A stretch of DNA of 64,000 nucleotides from Vibrio nitrifigilis (GCF_015686695.1 NZ_JADPMR010000001.1:1054001-1118000), one strand, 5' to 3'. Positions 32,464 through 42,200 are shown, numbered from the stretch's first letter. Notes: generated by a model from the letters alone, not told the origin. A program made the numbers and translations.

Positions 32464-33285
32464 TTAATGAGGTTTACGATAGATTCGTAACATAAAATCA
32501 GCTTCACAAGAGAATACACCGGTTGCTTCAAGCTGTGCGCGGAATTCATCGCTAGCATGCCATTCAAGCGGGGTCATTTGTAATAAATCGCGTGCTTCAC
32601 TACCGGGTAAGCTCATGTCGTAATGTATTTTTTCGCTGTGCTCTAGAACAAAACCAGTTAATAGTTCAGGGGTTTCATCATGTAAGCGAACAGATTGATA
32701 AATTTTTTCTTTTAACTGATATAGATGGCGTGCTGCTGGTGTCACTGTAACTATGATGCCTCCGGGCTTAACACAGCGTAATAACTCTTCCGGTTTACAA
32801 GGAGCATAAATACGTATTACTGCATCCAACGACTCAGAAGCAAAGGGCAGGCGGTGACTTGATGCCACGGTAAATTGGCAATTGAGGTAACGTTTTGCCG
32901 CGTAGCGAACGGCAACCTTTGAAATATCTAGGCCATGAACTTCCATGTTGTGTTCATTAGCCAGTAAAGTATCGGCAATATGTGAGGTGTAATAGCCTTC
33001 GCCGCATCCGATATCTAATAGGGCGCTCGCTGGTTGATATATGAATTGTTCAACCAATTCGGCAACACGCGCGCGCATTGGATGGTAATGACCACCATTA
33101 AGAAAACGACGGCGAGCTTGGGTCATCTCTTTATTGTCACCAGGATCTTTAGAGCGTTTGTGGTGAGCTGGCATTAAGTTCACATACCCTTCTTTGGCAA
33201 TATCAAACTGATGATGATTCTCACAGGTGTAGGCGTGATTCTGTTTCGTGAGTGGTTGCTGGCAGAGGGGACACAAATAGGCCAT
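32464..33285 (-). CDS. rlmA: 23S rRNA (guanine-745-N1)-methyltransferase RlmA
   Basis: 273 residues, the usual length. An N-terminal zinc-binding segment (CPLCQQPLTKQNHAYTC followed by EN-H) recognises rRNA. The Rossmann methyltransferase domain has SAM motif I LLDIGCGEGYYTSHIAD, and the family block GYVNLMPAHHKRSKDPGDN is intact. It methylates G745 in helix 35 of 23S rRNA in E. coli. It is monocistronic here, 100 bp upstream of the mutarotase gene's 3' end. Confidence 0.93.
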   Translation of the reverse strand: MAYLCPLCQQPLTKQNHAYTCENHHQFDIAKEGYVNLMPAHHKRSKDPGDNKEMTQARRRFLNGGHYHPMRARVAELVEQFIYQPASALLDIGCGEGYYTSHIADTLLANEHNMEVHGLDISKVAVRYAAKRYLNCQFTVASSHRLPFASESLDAVIRIYAPCKPEELLRCVKPGGIIVTVTPAARHLYQLKEKIYQSVRLHDETPELLTGFVLEHSEKIHYDMSLPGSEARDLLQMTPLEWHASDEFRAQLEATGVFSCEADFMLRIYRKPH

Positions 33286-33330
33286 GGGGATCTCGGTTGT
33301 TCAAATAAAGGCCGTAGTTTAATACCAAAG

Positions 33331-33364
33331 AGGGGAATGATCTATGGATAATCATTCCCCTTTC
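33331..33364. terminator. Terminator after the mutarotase gene
   Basis: Perfect 11-bp stem AGGGGAATGAT / ATCATTCCCCT (33331-33341 / 33351-33361), 9-nt loop, with short T-rich tails on both strands. Confidence 0.75.
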
Positions 33365-33387
33365 TCTATTCGGTCGATTAAACGAAG

Positions 33388-34272
33388 TTACGCTTCAACT
33401 AAGCGGATAGTCGTTGCCAATGTATGGCTTTCATTGGGTGCTAGTGTATGTCCAGCAGAGATGCATGGTGCGTAGATGGTCGATTCAACACATAGCATCG
33501 TAGCGTAACCATCATCGGTCATATCTGCCATGTGTCCATCTGCCCAAGGGTTCCATAACACTGCGGTATTGTGGCCATGATTTTCAATGGTGATCTGGCG
33601 AGAGAGCTCTGGGTCGTGAATGGTGATGATCGGTTCAGGTTGTGTGTATACCCGATCAATAGGGCCTGTTAAGGCTAAAACATCTGGGCCTTCACACTCT
33701 TTGCTGTCTTGTAATTTATCAATGTAACGTTCGCCCATACCGGTCGTTTCTACTTGATGAATGTCGCCAACATTCAAGTAGGAATGTAATGCTCCTGAGA
33801 ACAGCCAAGGTTTCTCATCGGTATTGGTAACCTCAAGAGAGACATTTAACTCGTCACCGATTTCCACGTATAGGCGAGTCGAGAATTGGTAAGGCCATAA
33901 TTTTTGAGTCTCTTCGCTATCTTCTAAGCCGAGACAGATCACGACACCTTGGTCGTTTTCACGGTGTTCGATGAGTGTCCATTCGCTAATGCGGGCAAAA
34001 CCATGGGAAGGAGAACCAATTGGCCCAAACCAAGGCCAGCAAATAGGAATGCCACCGCGTATAGAGGCTGTACCATTAAACTTTGCTTTGCTACTCATCC
34101 AAATGACGTCGGCATGGCCGGCAGGTCGAAAAGAGAGAATATGAGCACCGTGCAATGAAATACCAGCGCTGGCTTTAGGGTGGGTAACACGTAGAATTTT
34201 AATATCGTCTTTTTCGACTACATCAATGTGGTCAGAGAGAGTAGAGACGACAGGAAGGGTAAGTAAATCCAT
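33388..34272 (-). CDS. yeaD: D-hexose-6-phosphate mutarotase (YeaD-like)
   Basis: 294 residues of the aldose-1-epimerase superfamily, interconverting alpha and beta anomers of glucose-6-phosphate. Visible family blocks are GAHILSFRPAGHADVIWMS, RGGIPICWPWFGP (substrate Arg/Trp region), the catalytic histidine in GFARISEW and GALHSYLNVGD, and a C-terminal glutamate in CVESTIYAP. A ribosome-binding AAGGAA precedes the ATG. It lies upstream of gapA on the same strand, a common glycolytic neighbourhood in gammaproteobacteria (yeaD-gapA), with gapA's own terminator between. Confidence 0.92.
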   Translation of the reverse strand: MDLLTLPVVSTLSDHIDVVEKDDIKILRVTHPKASAGISLHGAHILSFRPAGHADVIWMSSKAKFNGTASIRGGIPICWPWFGPIGSPSHGFARISEWTLIEHRENDQGVVICLGLEDSEETQKLWPYQFSTRLYVEIGDELNVSLEVTNTDEKPWLFSGALHSYLNVGDIHQVETTGMGERYIDKLQDSKECEGPDVLALTGPIDRVYTQPEPIITIHDPELSRQITIENHGHNTAVLWNPWADGHMADMTDDGYATMLCVESTIYAPCISAGHTLAPNESHTLATTIRLVEA

Positions 34273-34559
34273 TGTTCAGTTCCTTATTTGCACTTTTGCA
34301 GTGTCTGGTTTTATCTGGAGCGACGCATACCAAAATAACATAGCCAGCATAAGCCGTCTCATGTGCTATTTTGTTTCCTCAAATTTATTACTCAGTTTGT
34401 GAATCCTACATCGTTACGTTGCTGGGTAACATGAGTGTATCAACTCAATATATGAACGATGGTTAACTTAGCGGTTACTCACGAATAAGTGCATAAATAA
34501 GACGAGATAAGGGGTGGTTCATATTTTATGAGAGCTGATCCAGAGGGCTGATCAACAAA

Positions 34560-34590
34560 AAAGGGCAGCGTAATCGCTGCCCTTTGCAAG
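34560..34590 (-). terminator. Terminator of gapA
   Basis: Perfect 11-bp stem AAAGGGCAGCG / CGCTGCCCTTT (34560-34570 / 34575-34585) with TAAT loop; the minus-strand exit runs into TTTTGTTG. The rest of the 34273-34610 gap has no gene. Confidence 0.88.
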
Positions 34591-34610
34591 TTTTAAGCTA
34601 ACAGCTTACA

Positions 34611-35606
34611 TTATTTAGAAATGTGAGCGATTAGGTCTAGAACTTTGTTTGAGTAACCGATTTCGTTGTCGTACCAAGATACAACTTTAACGAATTTGTC
34701 AGTTAGAGCGATTGCAGCGCTTGCATCGAAGATAGAAGTGCGAGTGTCGCCGTTGAAGTCAGTTGAAACAACTGCGTCTTCAGTGTAACCAAGAACGCCA
34801 GCTAGTTCACCTTCAGCAGCAGCTTTCATTGCAGCTTTGATTTCATCGATAGATGCAGCTTTAGAAAGGTTAACAGTTAGGTCAACTACAGAAACGTTAG
34901 CAGTTGGTACGCGGAAAGCCATACCAGTTAGTTTGCCGTTTAGTTCAGGTAGTACTTTACCTACAGCTTTAGCAGCACCAGTTGAAGATGGGATGATGTT
35001 TTGAGCCGCACCACGACCACCGCGCCAGTCTTTGTGAGAAGGACCGTCAACAGTTTTTTGAGTAGCAGTAGTTGCGTGAACTGTAGTCATAAGACCAGAT
35101 TCGATACCGAATTTGTCGTTAAGAACTTTAGCTACAGGTGCTAGACAGTTAGTAGTACAAGAAGCGTTAGAAACGATGTCTTGACCAGCGTAAGTTTCGA
35201 AGTTTACGCCGTTAACGAACATTGGAGTTGCGTCTTTAGAAGGACCAGTCATTACTACTTTTTTCGCACCAGCTTCGATGTGTTTACGAGCTGTTTCGTC
35301 AGTTAGGAATAGACCAGTTGCTTCAGCAACAACGTCAACACCGATTTCATTCCATTTAAGGTCTGCTGGGTTGCGTTCTGAAGTTACGCGAACAGTTTTA
35401 CCGTTTACAACTAGGTTACCATCTTTTACTTCAACTTCGCCGTTGAAACGACCGTGAGTTGAATCGTATTTCAACATGTAAGCCATGTATTCTACGTCGA
35501 TAAGATCGTTGATACCTACAACTTCGATGTCATCACGAGTTTGTGCTGCACGAAATACGAAACGACCGATACGGCCAAAACCGTTAATACCTACTTTGAT
35601 AGTCAT
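34611..35606 (-). CDS. gapA: Glyceraldehyde-3-phosphate dehydrogenase, type I
   Basis: 331-residue NAD-dependent glycolytic enzyme. It has the N-terminal NAD motif KVGINGFGRIGRFVFRAA, the catalytic cysteine in SNASCTTNCLAPVAKVL, HATTATQKTVDGPS, and C-terminal SWYDNEIGYSNKV. The length is canonical and codon use is strongly biased (repeated use of favoured codons such as GTA/GCA/CGT), as expected for a highly expressed gene. It is divergent from msrB across 334 bp. Confidence 0.98.
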   Translation of the reverse strand: MTIKVGINGFGRIGRFVFRAAQTRDDIEVVGINDLIDVEYMAYMLKYDSTHGRFNGEVEVKDGNLVVNGKTVRVTSERNPADLKWNEIGVDVVAEATGLFLTDETARKHIEAGAKKVVMTGPSKDATPMFVNGVNFETYAGQDIVSNASCTTNCLAPVAKVLNDKFGIESGLMTTVHATTATQKTVDGPSHKDWRGGRGAAQNIIPSSTGAAKAVGKVLPELNGKLTGMAFRVPTANVSVVDLTVNLSKAASIDEIKAAMKAAAEGELAGVLGYTEDAVVSTDFNGDTRTSIFDASAAIALTDKFVKVVSWYDNEIGYSNKVLDLIAHISK

Positions 35607-35940
35607 TATAGTTGCTCCACAACTTAATTTCTGATTAAAGATAACTGGTAGTAAAATTACAGAATCCAGTTAGGGTCTGCAACAGATAATCCTTCTTAAC
35701 TTGTTTAAAGTCAAAAAAAAGTGCTCGTTTTTTTAGATTGAGTCATGAGTGATTATTTTTTGCACGCTAGATGGATTCTTTTTACTAATAAGAACAATAT
35801 TAAATCATGAACAGATAGGTATTTTGTCAATAAAACCCTAACTGTCATATAGATACAAAGTATGTGCTACAAAGCATTTACCTGACAAGCTCGATGAGAG
35901 AGAATTACCACATTAATTAGCCGAATAAAGAGAGCTTAAC
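35607..35940. promoter_or_regulatory. Divergent gapA / msrB promoter region
   Basis: No gene. On the plus strand, TTGTCA (35824-35829) and TATAGA (35848-35853) at 18-bp spacing form a reasonable msrB promoter. On the minus strand TTGACA (35830-35825) is a perfect -35, but I see no convincing -10 for gapA at the right distance. Confidence 0.4.
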
Positions 35941-36348
35941 GTGAATAATAAAGGAAAAAGTGATTTAAAATCAGAAGAATACTGGCGAGATAAACTGACC
36001 GATGAACAGTTTCGAGTCTGTCGAGAACACGGTACGGAGATGCCTTTCTCTGGCACGTTGTTACATAACAAAGAAACTGGGATTTACCACTGTACTTGCT
36101 GTCAGGCTCCTTTATTTATCTCTGACAATAAGTATGACTCTGGTTGCGGTTGGCCTAGTTTTGACGCGCCGATAAATGAAGATGCAATACGGTATATTGA
36201 AGATCGCAGTCACGGAATGATACGTACTGAGATCCGTTGTGCACAGTGTGAAAGCCACTTAGGGCACGTTTTTCCTGATGGGCCACAAACAACCGGTGAA
36301 CGCTACTGTGTGAATTCTGTGTCGTTAATTTTCAACAAAAAAGAGTAA
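35941..36348 (+). CDS. msrB: Peptide-methionine (R)-S-oxide reductase MsrB
   Basis: 135 residues, GTG start. It repairs the R epimer of methionine sulfoxide in proteins. Two CxxC zinc pairs are present (CTCCQAPL and CAQCESHLGHVF), with CGWPSFDAPI and the nucleophilic cysteine in GERYCVNSVSLIF. The family's RSHGMIRTEIRC block is intact. It sits next to gapA as in E. coli (gapA/msrB neighbourhood). Confidence 0.96.
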   Translation: MNNKGKSDLKSEEYWRDKLTDEQFRVCREHGTEMPFSGTLLHNKETGIYHCTCCQAPLFISDNKYDSGCGWPSFDAPINEDAIRYIEDRSHGMIRTEIRCAQCESHLGHVFPDGPQTTGERYCVNSVSLIFNKKE

Positions 36349-36391
36349 TTTGTACAAAATTTAGTAATTAAACGTTGTTCAATTAAAGAGC

Positions 36392-36421
36392 AAACAAAAA
36401 GAACCTCCATAAGGAGGTTCT
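36392..36421 (-). terminator. Terminator of the DUF2989 lipoprotein gene
   Basis: Stem AGAACCTCC / GGAGGTTCT (36400-36408 / 36413-36421); on the minus strand it exits into TTTTTGTTTG. Confidence 0.85.
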
Positions 36422-36440
36422 AGGTTGGGTAAGAAAGTGA

Positions 36441-37286
36441 CTATGGATTTATACTAATTTTTAGTTGTTTCAAAGCATTAGGGATTAAGTCTTTAGAATA
36501 GTTACCCTGTTTAAGAGCATCGACCACATTATCTGCAATGTTATTTAATTCATCATATTGTTCATCGCTGTAACCAAATAACAATTTCATATCTTCGCTG
36601 TCCGCAACAGGAACACCGTAGTGCTTACTGACCATTGCCCAGATATAAGCGTAATGACGCTGGTTAAGCAGTTGGTAGTTACTTGCCAAGGCTTTAAAAA
36701 TATCCAGATTAACGTCGTCGTTTTTGGCCAATTCTAGGGCGTGATTCAATAATCGAATGGTTTTTCGATTGTCTCTAGAGGTATAAAAAGTAGCGAGAGC
36801 GTATTGCATTTCTGGAGTTTCAAGAGCAGGCTTTCCTTCCATTTGAAGAAATTCTCTTTGCGCTTGTTTATCACCGATCTGACTCCAAAGAAAGTAAAGA
36901 GCCGTTGGAGAATGACTATTACGAATCGTTTCAACTAATTGTTCTTCGTCTTCACTGGCATTTTGCACGGCAGCGAAACGCAGTTGCTTTAACTCTGCCT
37001 GATCAATAGCTCGAATTTGAGCTGCTAAAGACATGCATTTTTTGTATGCTGCGAGGTAGTGATACTCGCTGATGAGATTAGAGACCGTTTCATTTTTTAA
37101 CACTTGATAACGGTGCCAAATTAAATCGGTCCGGGCTACTCGGCATTGTCCATCATCCATGTTGAGTCGTTCGCAGCGTAGATTTGGATTGTCCTTGCAC
37201 AATTGCTCGGTATTGCTTTTATTTTCAAAACAGCCGCTCAAGCTAACAGTTAGAAGCATAAGCAGCATAAATTTTATGCTATTCAT
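36441..37286 (-). CDS. DUF2989 lipoprotein
   Basis: 281 residues. The lipoprotein signal peptide has lipobox LSGC with C19 as the lipidated residue (MNSIKFMLLMLLTVSLSGCF). The mature part is helical and TPR/Sel1-like in places (ALATFYTSRDNRKTIRLLNHALELAK, NYQLLNQRHYAYIWAMVS). I recognise it as the DUF2989 family of Vibrio and related genera; function unknown. It probably sits on the periplasmic face of a membrane. Transcribed divergently from the yeaC-like gene. Confidence 0.8.
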   Translation of the reverse strand: MNSIKFMLLMLLTVSLSGCFENKSNTEQLCKDNPNLRCERLNMDDGQCRVARTDLIWHRYQVLKNETVSNLISEYHYLAAYKKCMSLAAQIRAIDQAELKQLRFAAVQNASEDEEQLVETIRNSHSPTALYFLWSQIGDKQAQREFLQMEGKPALETPEMQYALATFYTSRDNRKTIRLLNHALELAKNDDVNLDIFKALASNYQLLNQRHYAYIWAMVSKHYGVPVADSEDMKLLFGYSDEQYDELNNIADNVVDALKQGNYSKDLIPNALKQLKISINP

Positions 37287-37409
37287 AAGGTTCGCTTGTG
37301 ATCAATAACACTTAACTATTTAGTCTTTCTTGACGGAATATGCCAGAAAGATATCGTGTTGATGTTCAGACTTGAGCCCCCAAGCTTAATACTAAAAGTG
37401 GAGAACATC

Positions 37410-37691
37410 ATGGATAGAGAACAATTAGTTAATTCCATTACACCAGAAGCTTACGAACGTCTATTGTACGCAGTAGAAACGGGTAAATGGCCTGAAGGAA
37501 CGTCGTTATCAAAAGAGCAGCGCGATTCTTGTATGCAAGCTGTGATGCTTTATCAAGCCAAGCATAATAACAATCCCGATCATATGACCGTTGGCACTGA
37601 TGGTGAAATAACGTTCAAGTCTAAGACTGAACTTAAACAACGTTTCCAATCAAATCAGAGTGATATCTTAAGAATAAACCCTAATAAGTAA
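37410..37691 (+). CDS. yeaC: YeaC-like DUF1315 protein
   Basis: 93 residues from the ATG at 37410, chosen because GGAG (37400-37403) lies 6 nt upstream; the open frame extends to 37356. The sequence (ITPEAYERLLYAVETGKWPEGTSLS, then SCMQAVMLYQAKHN) matches the small DUF1315/YeaC family, function unknown. In E. coli yeaC neighbours msrB and ansA, as here. Confidence 0.88.
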   Translation: MDREQLVNSITPEAYERLLYAVETGKWPEGTSLSKEQRDSCMQAVMLYQAKHNNNPDHMTVGTDGEITFKSKTELKQRFQSNQSDILRINPNK

Positions 37692-37721
37692 GCGGTATAT
37701 GTTATAGCGCAATAGAACATA

Positions 37722-37756
37722 AAAAAGCCCCGATATTTTCTATCGAGGCTTAATAA
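37722..37756. terminator. Bidirectional terminator between yeaC and ansA
   Basis: AAGCCCCGATA / TATCGAGGCTT (37725-37735 / 37741-37751) with one mismatch; the minus-strand exit is TTTTTTATG, so it fits ansA best. Confidence 0.8.
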
Positions 37757-37782
37757 ACGTGATCTTCTGAGCAAATTCTAGG

Positions 37783-38796
37783 TTATAAACTCATCTCACC
37801 GCGTAGAACTTGCTGCATTTTTTCTTTGATCTGCTCGTAACTTAGGTTCTGGCTAAGTAGGTAGTGCAATTTTGCTAAAGCCGCTTCAGGGGTCATATCG
37901 AAGCCACTGATAACACCAGCATCATGCAGAGCGCACCCTGTTGCATATCCCCCCATATTGACTTTACCTGCCAAACATTGCGTAAGGTTAACAACGATAA
38001 CGCCGCGCTCTGAAGCATCATGCAAATGGGCTAACAACTCTGGATTTTGTGGCGCATTACCTACACCAAATGTTAACAAAATCATTGCATTAACGGGTTG
38101 AAGTAGTGTGTTGCGAATAACTTCATGAGAAATGCCAGGGTACATGGTAATCACACCAATAGGTTGAGGTGTAATGTCGTGTACGCGAAATTCTCCCTGA
38201 GGCTTTTCATCAACTTTGACGAAATTACTCACTTGAATGTTAATACCTGCTTCCAGCAGCGGAGGTAGGTTGGGTGACGTAAAAGCATTAAATCCATCAG
38301 CATGAGATTTAGTGCTGCGGTTACCGCGCATTAATTGATTATTGAAAAATAACGTTACTTCATTAATCGGGTAGTTAGCAGCAATGTGCAGAGCGTTAAG
38401 CAAGTTAGCTTGACCATCTGAACGTAATTCTGCCAAAGGGATTTGTGATCCTGTGACGATAACGGGCTTACCAAGGTTTTCCAGCATAAATGATAGGGCT
38501 GAAGCGGTATAAGCCATGGTATCAGTACCATGTAAAATGACGAAACCATCGTACTTATCGTAGTTATCACGAATGTCATTGGCGATATATTGCCAATCTG
38601 ACGGTGTCATATCAGACGAATCCATCAGTGGATCGTATTCATGAATGGTGAACTCAGGCATTTCCTCGCGGTGGAATTCTGGCATGCTTGCCAGTTGTTT
38701 TTCCATAAATCCTGCAACGGGTATGTAACCATGATCAGACTTGGTCATACCGATTGTGCCACCAGTATAGGCGATATAGATATGTTTTCTGGCCAT
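37783..38796 (-). CDS. ansA: Type I (cytoplasmic) L-asparaginase AnsA
   Basis: 337 residues hydrolysing asparagine to aspartate and ammonia in the cytosol; no signal peptide. Catalytic threonines lie in IAYTGGTIGMTKS and VILHGTDTMAYTASAL, and the serine/acid region SQIPLAELRSDGQANLLNA is intact. The length matches type I enzymes of E. coli. The gene ends just before a bidirectional terminator. Confidence 0.95.
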   Translation of the reverse strand: MARKHIYIAYTGGTIGMTKSDHGYIPVAGFMEKQLASMPEFHREEMPEFTIHEYDPLMDSSDMTPSDWQYIANDIRDNYDKYDGFVILHGTDTMAYTASALSFMLENLGKPVIVTGSQIPLAELRSDGQANLLNALHIAANYPINEVTLFFNNQLMRGNRSTKSHADGFNAFTSPNLPPLLEAGINIQVSNFVKVDEKPQGEFRVHDITPQPIGVITMYPGISHEVIRNTLLQPVNAMILLTFGVGNAPQNPELLAHLHDASERGVIVVNLTQCLAGKVNMGGYATGCALHDAGVISGFDMTPEAALAKLHYLLSQNLSYEQIKEKMQQVLRGEMSL

Positions 38797-38955
38797 TGCT
38801 AGAAATCACTCATTAAGGGAACAGACTCGCGATTATAGCGAAAATGACAAGAATAAAAACAGGCGCATTCGTTTGCGCCTGTATTTTAGTGATCTCCGAT
38901 TTAGTGGTTTTCAACGCTAAGAATCCACGTTGATATGAGTAGTCAGAGACATTAC

Positions 38956-40809
38956 CTACTCAACTTGGCAATTTAAGCAAAATGCATAAACACCTTTAGG
39001 ATCATTAAAGCTATTCAGTAAACTAGCACTTTCTGTCAATTGCTTTGCAGCCGGTTGTAACGCTGCTGGGACCATACTGCTGAGGTTTAATCCCAAACTG
39101 GTATGAGCTTCACTCAGTACATCTTGAAGTAGCTGTTGTGCGGGCGTCAATGGCTCTGCAATCCAATCTAAATCATAAGATTGGAGATTCGCTAATTTGG
39201 CAGCCACAGTCACAGCATCATCAAAGTCACCAAGTTGATCCACTAGACCAATCTTAAGGGCGTCTTGACCAGTCCAAACACGACCTTGCGCAATGTCATC
39301 GACCTGATCGAGAGTCATGTGGCGATTTTTACCGACTAATGAGATGAAACGTTGGTATCCGTGCTCGATTCCCATTTGAAGTGCTTGTTTAGCACCATCA
39401 CTTAACCCGGTGGTTACCCCTAAACCAGAAAATGGTGTTGTACCAACGCCGTCGGTAGAAACGCCCAGTTTAGAAAGCCCTTTTTCAAAGGTTGTGATCA
39501 CGCTAAAAATACCAATAGAACCTGTCAGAGTTGTCGGCTGAGCGATGATTTTATCGGCGCTCATAGAAATCCAATAACCCCCTGAAGCGGCCAAGCTGGA
39601 CATCGACACAACGACAGGTTTGCCTGCGGCTTTAAGCGCATCAATTTCTTCACGAATGACTTCAGACGCGAACGCACTACCACCTGGGCTATCTACTCGT
39701 AGAACCACGGCTTTTACTTGGTCATCATTGCGCGCATCACGTAACTGAGCGGCTAACGTATCCCCACCCACGCGGCCACGAGGTTGTGTTCCATCCATGA
39801 TGGCACCGCTAGCAACAATGACGGCAATATCGTTTTTCGAATGGTGTGGTTTGCTTGGTACCTGACTTTGATAATCGTAGTAACTGATGGCGTTATAACT
39901 GTCGATACCATCACTACCGAATTTACGTGTGAGTTCCGCACGGATTTTAGGGCGAGTAGCTAGCTCATCAACCAGTCCTGCATTTAACGAAAGCTGAGCA
40001 AGGTTGCCATTGGCTTTTTTAAACATTGCGAGGAACTGTTGCATATCTGGAGTGAGTGTCTTAACTTCGATATGACGATTGGTTGCGACATCATCAATGT
40101 ATGCCCCCCACAATTGTCCTAACCAGCGAGAAGAAGCTTCTTTTGCAGCTTTTGACATGTCATCGCGCATAAAAGGTTCTACGGCTGATTTATAGGTTCC
40201 GACGCGGAAAATATGTGTGTTCACGTCAAGTTTATCTAGCAGCTTTTTAAAGTACATTGAATAAGCACTGTAGCCTTTCAGCATTACGCCGCCATCTGGA
40301 GACAGAAATATCTTATCTGCGTAGCTTGCTAGGTAATATTGGCTTTGATTGTAGTAATCACCTACGGCGAATACTGGCTTGCCAGAGGCTTTAAATTCGT
40401 TAATTGCTTTGGCGATATAACGCAATTTTGTCAGGTTCGTCTCAGGTAAGTTCTTAAGTGAAAGAACCAAACCCGTGACGTTGGGATCGGTTTTAGCGTA
40501 GCGAATAGTATCGACCAGTTTGAATAAAACATTCTCTTTAGGTAAATCTTCACCTAATACAGACCCTGTAATGGAATCTACCGGATTCGAGTAAGTGCTC
40601 TGTTCCACAATAGGTCCCGATAGGTTCAGCACTAAGGCTGAAGGCGTTGTTGCTTCTTTGGGAGTGGAATCGATACTTTGCGTGTAAGCGAAATAGAGCA
40701 CTGCAATAAAAGCCAAAAAGATAACGTTGAGCAGAGCAATTCGAATAAAGGTGATGGTTTTCCATATGCCTTTAAAGATTAGCCCGATGATATGAACGAT
40801 TTTTTTCAT
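38956..40809 (-). CDS. sppA: Signal peptide peptidase SppA, 67K type
   Basis: 617-residue inner-membrane serine protease that degrades cleaved signal peptides. One N-terminal membrane segment (IALLNVIFLAFIAVLYFAY) anchors tandem peptidase repeats. The first half carries the general-base lysine region (FRVGTYKSAVEPF), and the second half has the nucleophilic serine in VSMSSLAASGGYWISMSAD and PTTLTGSIGIFS. The length equals the long form of enterobacteria. It lies downstream of a 266-bp intergenic repeat on the opposite side from purU. Confidence 0.95.
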   Translation of the reverse strand: MKKIVHIIGLIFKGIWKTITFIRIALLNVIFLAFIAVLYFAYTQSIDSTPKEATTPSALVLNLSGPIVEQSTYSNPVDSITGSVLGEDLPKENVLFKLVDTIRYAKTDPNVTGLVLSLKNLPETNLTKLRYIAKAINEFKASGKPVFAVGDYYNQSQYYLASYADKIFLSPDGGVMLKGYSAYSMYFKKLLDKLDVNTHIFRVGTYKSAVEPFMRDDMSKAAKEASSRWLGQLWGAYIDDVATNRHIEVKTLTPDMQQFLAMFKKANGNLAQLSLNAGLVDELATRPKIRAELTRKFGSDGIDSYNAISYYDYQSQVPSKPHHSKNDIAVIVASGAIMDGTQPRGRVGGDTLAAQLRDARNDDQVKAVVLRVDSPGGSAFASEVIREEIDALKAAGKPVVVSMSSLAASGGYWISMSADKIIAQPTTLTGSIGIFSVITTFEKGLSKLGVSTDGVGTTPFSGLGVTTGLSDGAKQALQMGIEHGYQRFISLVGKNRHMTLDQVDDIAQGRVWTGQDALKIGLVDQLGDFDDAVTVAAKLANLQSYDLDWIAEPLTPAQQLLQDVLSEAHTSLGLNLSSMVPAALQPAAKQLTESASLLNSFNDPKGVYAFCLNCQVE

Positions 40810-41366
40810 TGTTTCTCCATCACTAAGTCTTTATCGCGTGACGAGCAATTAATTGGATTTGAATAAGTTAGGGTTATCATCCTACTGGATCCGTTATAGC
40901 CAAACAACTAAGGATCACCGAAGTTGACTTACCTGTCTCCAGTAATTGAGTGCCTTGGCTATAAAGAATAGAGGGTTTATACCCAAGTAACCTCAAGATG
41001 CTGTTTCAGCGAGAATGTATTCGCTCTTAGGCAAGGCACTGATTTGAGGACATAGTCATTCTACGTTGAAAATCAGTAACACCGCCTAGGAGCGAATAAA
41101 ACTTGCCCTTCGGGAGCTCATCAACAAACCTATTTCTGCGCTCAATCACGTTGAAAGGGAATGACCATTCCTGCCGTGATTGAGCTTGACCTAGGCTCGT
41201 TGATGAAGCTCTGAATCCTGCATCTTGAGGTCATTTGGGTATAACGTTGAATGGATCAAAAATCGGTCAGAATGGAGTGAAAAGCAGGGGGGGGGGAGAG
41301 CCTCTCATCAGCACTAGGTACGCGAGATTGCGCTGATGAGAGGGAGAGGGCAAGCTAAGTGGTCAA
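40810..41366. other. sppA-purU intergenic region
   Basis: About 560 bases. Contents: the sppA promoter region, one 266-bp Vibrio repeat (40978-41243), a run of ten G (41288-41297), and a 12-bp perfect hairpin CCTCTCATCAGC / GCTGATGAGAGG (41302-41313 / 41333-41344) next to the 3' end of purU. No gene. Confidence 0.6.
40978..41243 (+). repeat. Vibrio intergenic palindrome-ended repeat, copy 1
   Basis: 266 bp with 24-bp imperfect terminal inverted repeats (TATACCCAAGTAACCTCAAG at the left; GAGGTCATTTGGGTATA at the right, two mismatches). It also has internal complementary stretches such as GGAATGACCATTCC. Copy 2 at 56923-57188 has the same length and orientation and differs at about seven positions by eye. 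No ORF; MITE-like and non-autonomous. Confidence 0.88.
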
Positions 41367-42200
41367 TTACAAAATGATGGTTTTATTTCCTTGGACTAAA
41401 ACATGATCATTCAGCACCTTACCTAAAGCTTTACTCAGGACATTCTTCTCTACATCACGTCCTGCTTGCGCCATATCTTGGGCGCTAAAGGTATGATCGA
41501 CCGGAATCACATCTTGTTTAATGATAGGGCCTTCATCTAAATTACTGGTAACAAAGTGAGCGGTTGCACCAATGATTTTAACCCCGCGCTCATAAGCCTG
41601 TAAGTACGGTTTTGCGCCAATAAATGCAGGTAAGAAACTGTGATGAATATTGATAATACGATGCGGATATCGATTAACAAATTCAGGGGTAAGAATGCGC
41701 ATGTACTTGGCTAACACCAAATAGTCGGGTTCGTACTGGTTAACCACTTCTAACATTTTCTGATCGTGTTGAGCACGCGTTAGACCTTCGTGAGAAACGA
41801 AGTGGTAAGGAATATCAAAACGTTCGGTTAAGGTTTGCAGTTTATCGTAGTTACCGACTACCGCAGCGATCTCAACGTCGAGGCTACCATCATAGTTTTT
41901 CATTAGAATGTCACCTAAACAGTGAGATTCTTTAGTCACTAAGATAACGATACGTTTGCGACCAGAGTTAATTAGGCGATGCTCTGCACCTGTTGGCAGG
42001 GCTTGATCCAGATCGGCAATAAATGTGTGATCATTAAAGTAACCTTCAAGTTCTGTACGCATAAAGAACTGGCCGGTTGTGTTATCCACAAATTCGCTAT
42101 TGTGAATAATATTTAACTGATGCTTGTAACAGATATTCGTTATTTTAGAAATAAGACCTGGTTCATCAGTACAATGCGTGAGGAGAGTTTTCTTTTCCAT
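41367..42200 (-). CDS. purU: Formyltetrahydrofolate deformylase PurU
   Basis: 277 residues from the ATG at 42200. It hydrolyses 10-formyl-THF to THF and formate, supplying formate to PurT. The N-terminal ACT domain (KTLLTHCTDEPGLISKITNIC) senses Met/Gly; the C-terminal formyltransferase fold has the catalytic Asn-His-Asp set in RIINIHHSFLPAFIGAKPY and GATAHFVTSNLDEGPII. Length is normal. Confidence 0.95.
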   Translation of the reverse strand: MEKKTLLTHCTDEPGLISKITNICYKHQLNIIHNSEFVDNTTGQFFMRTELEGYFNDHTFIADLDQALPTGAEHRLINSGRKRIVILVTKESHCLGDILMKNYDGSLDVEIAAVVGNYDKLQTLTERFDIPYHFVSHEGLTRAQHDQKMLEVVNQYEPDYLVLAKYMRILTPEFVNRYPHRIINIHHSFLPAFIGAKPYLQAYERGVKIIGATAHFVTSNLDEGPIIKQDVIPVDHTFSAQDMAQAGRDVEKNVLSKALGKVLNDHVLVQGNKTIIL

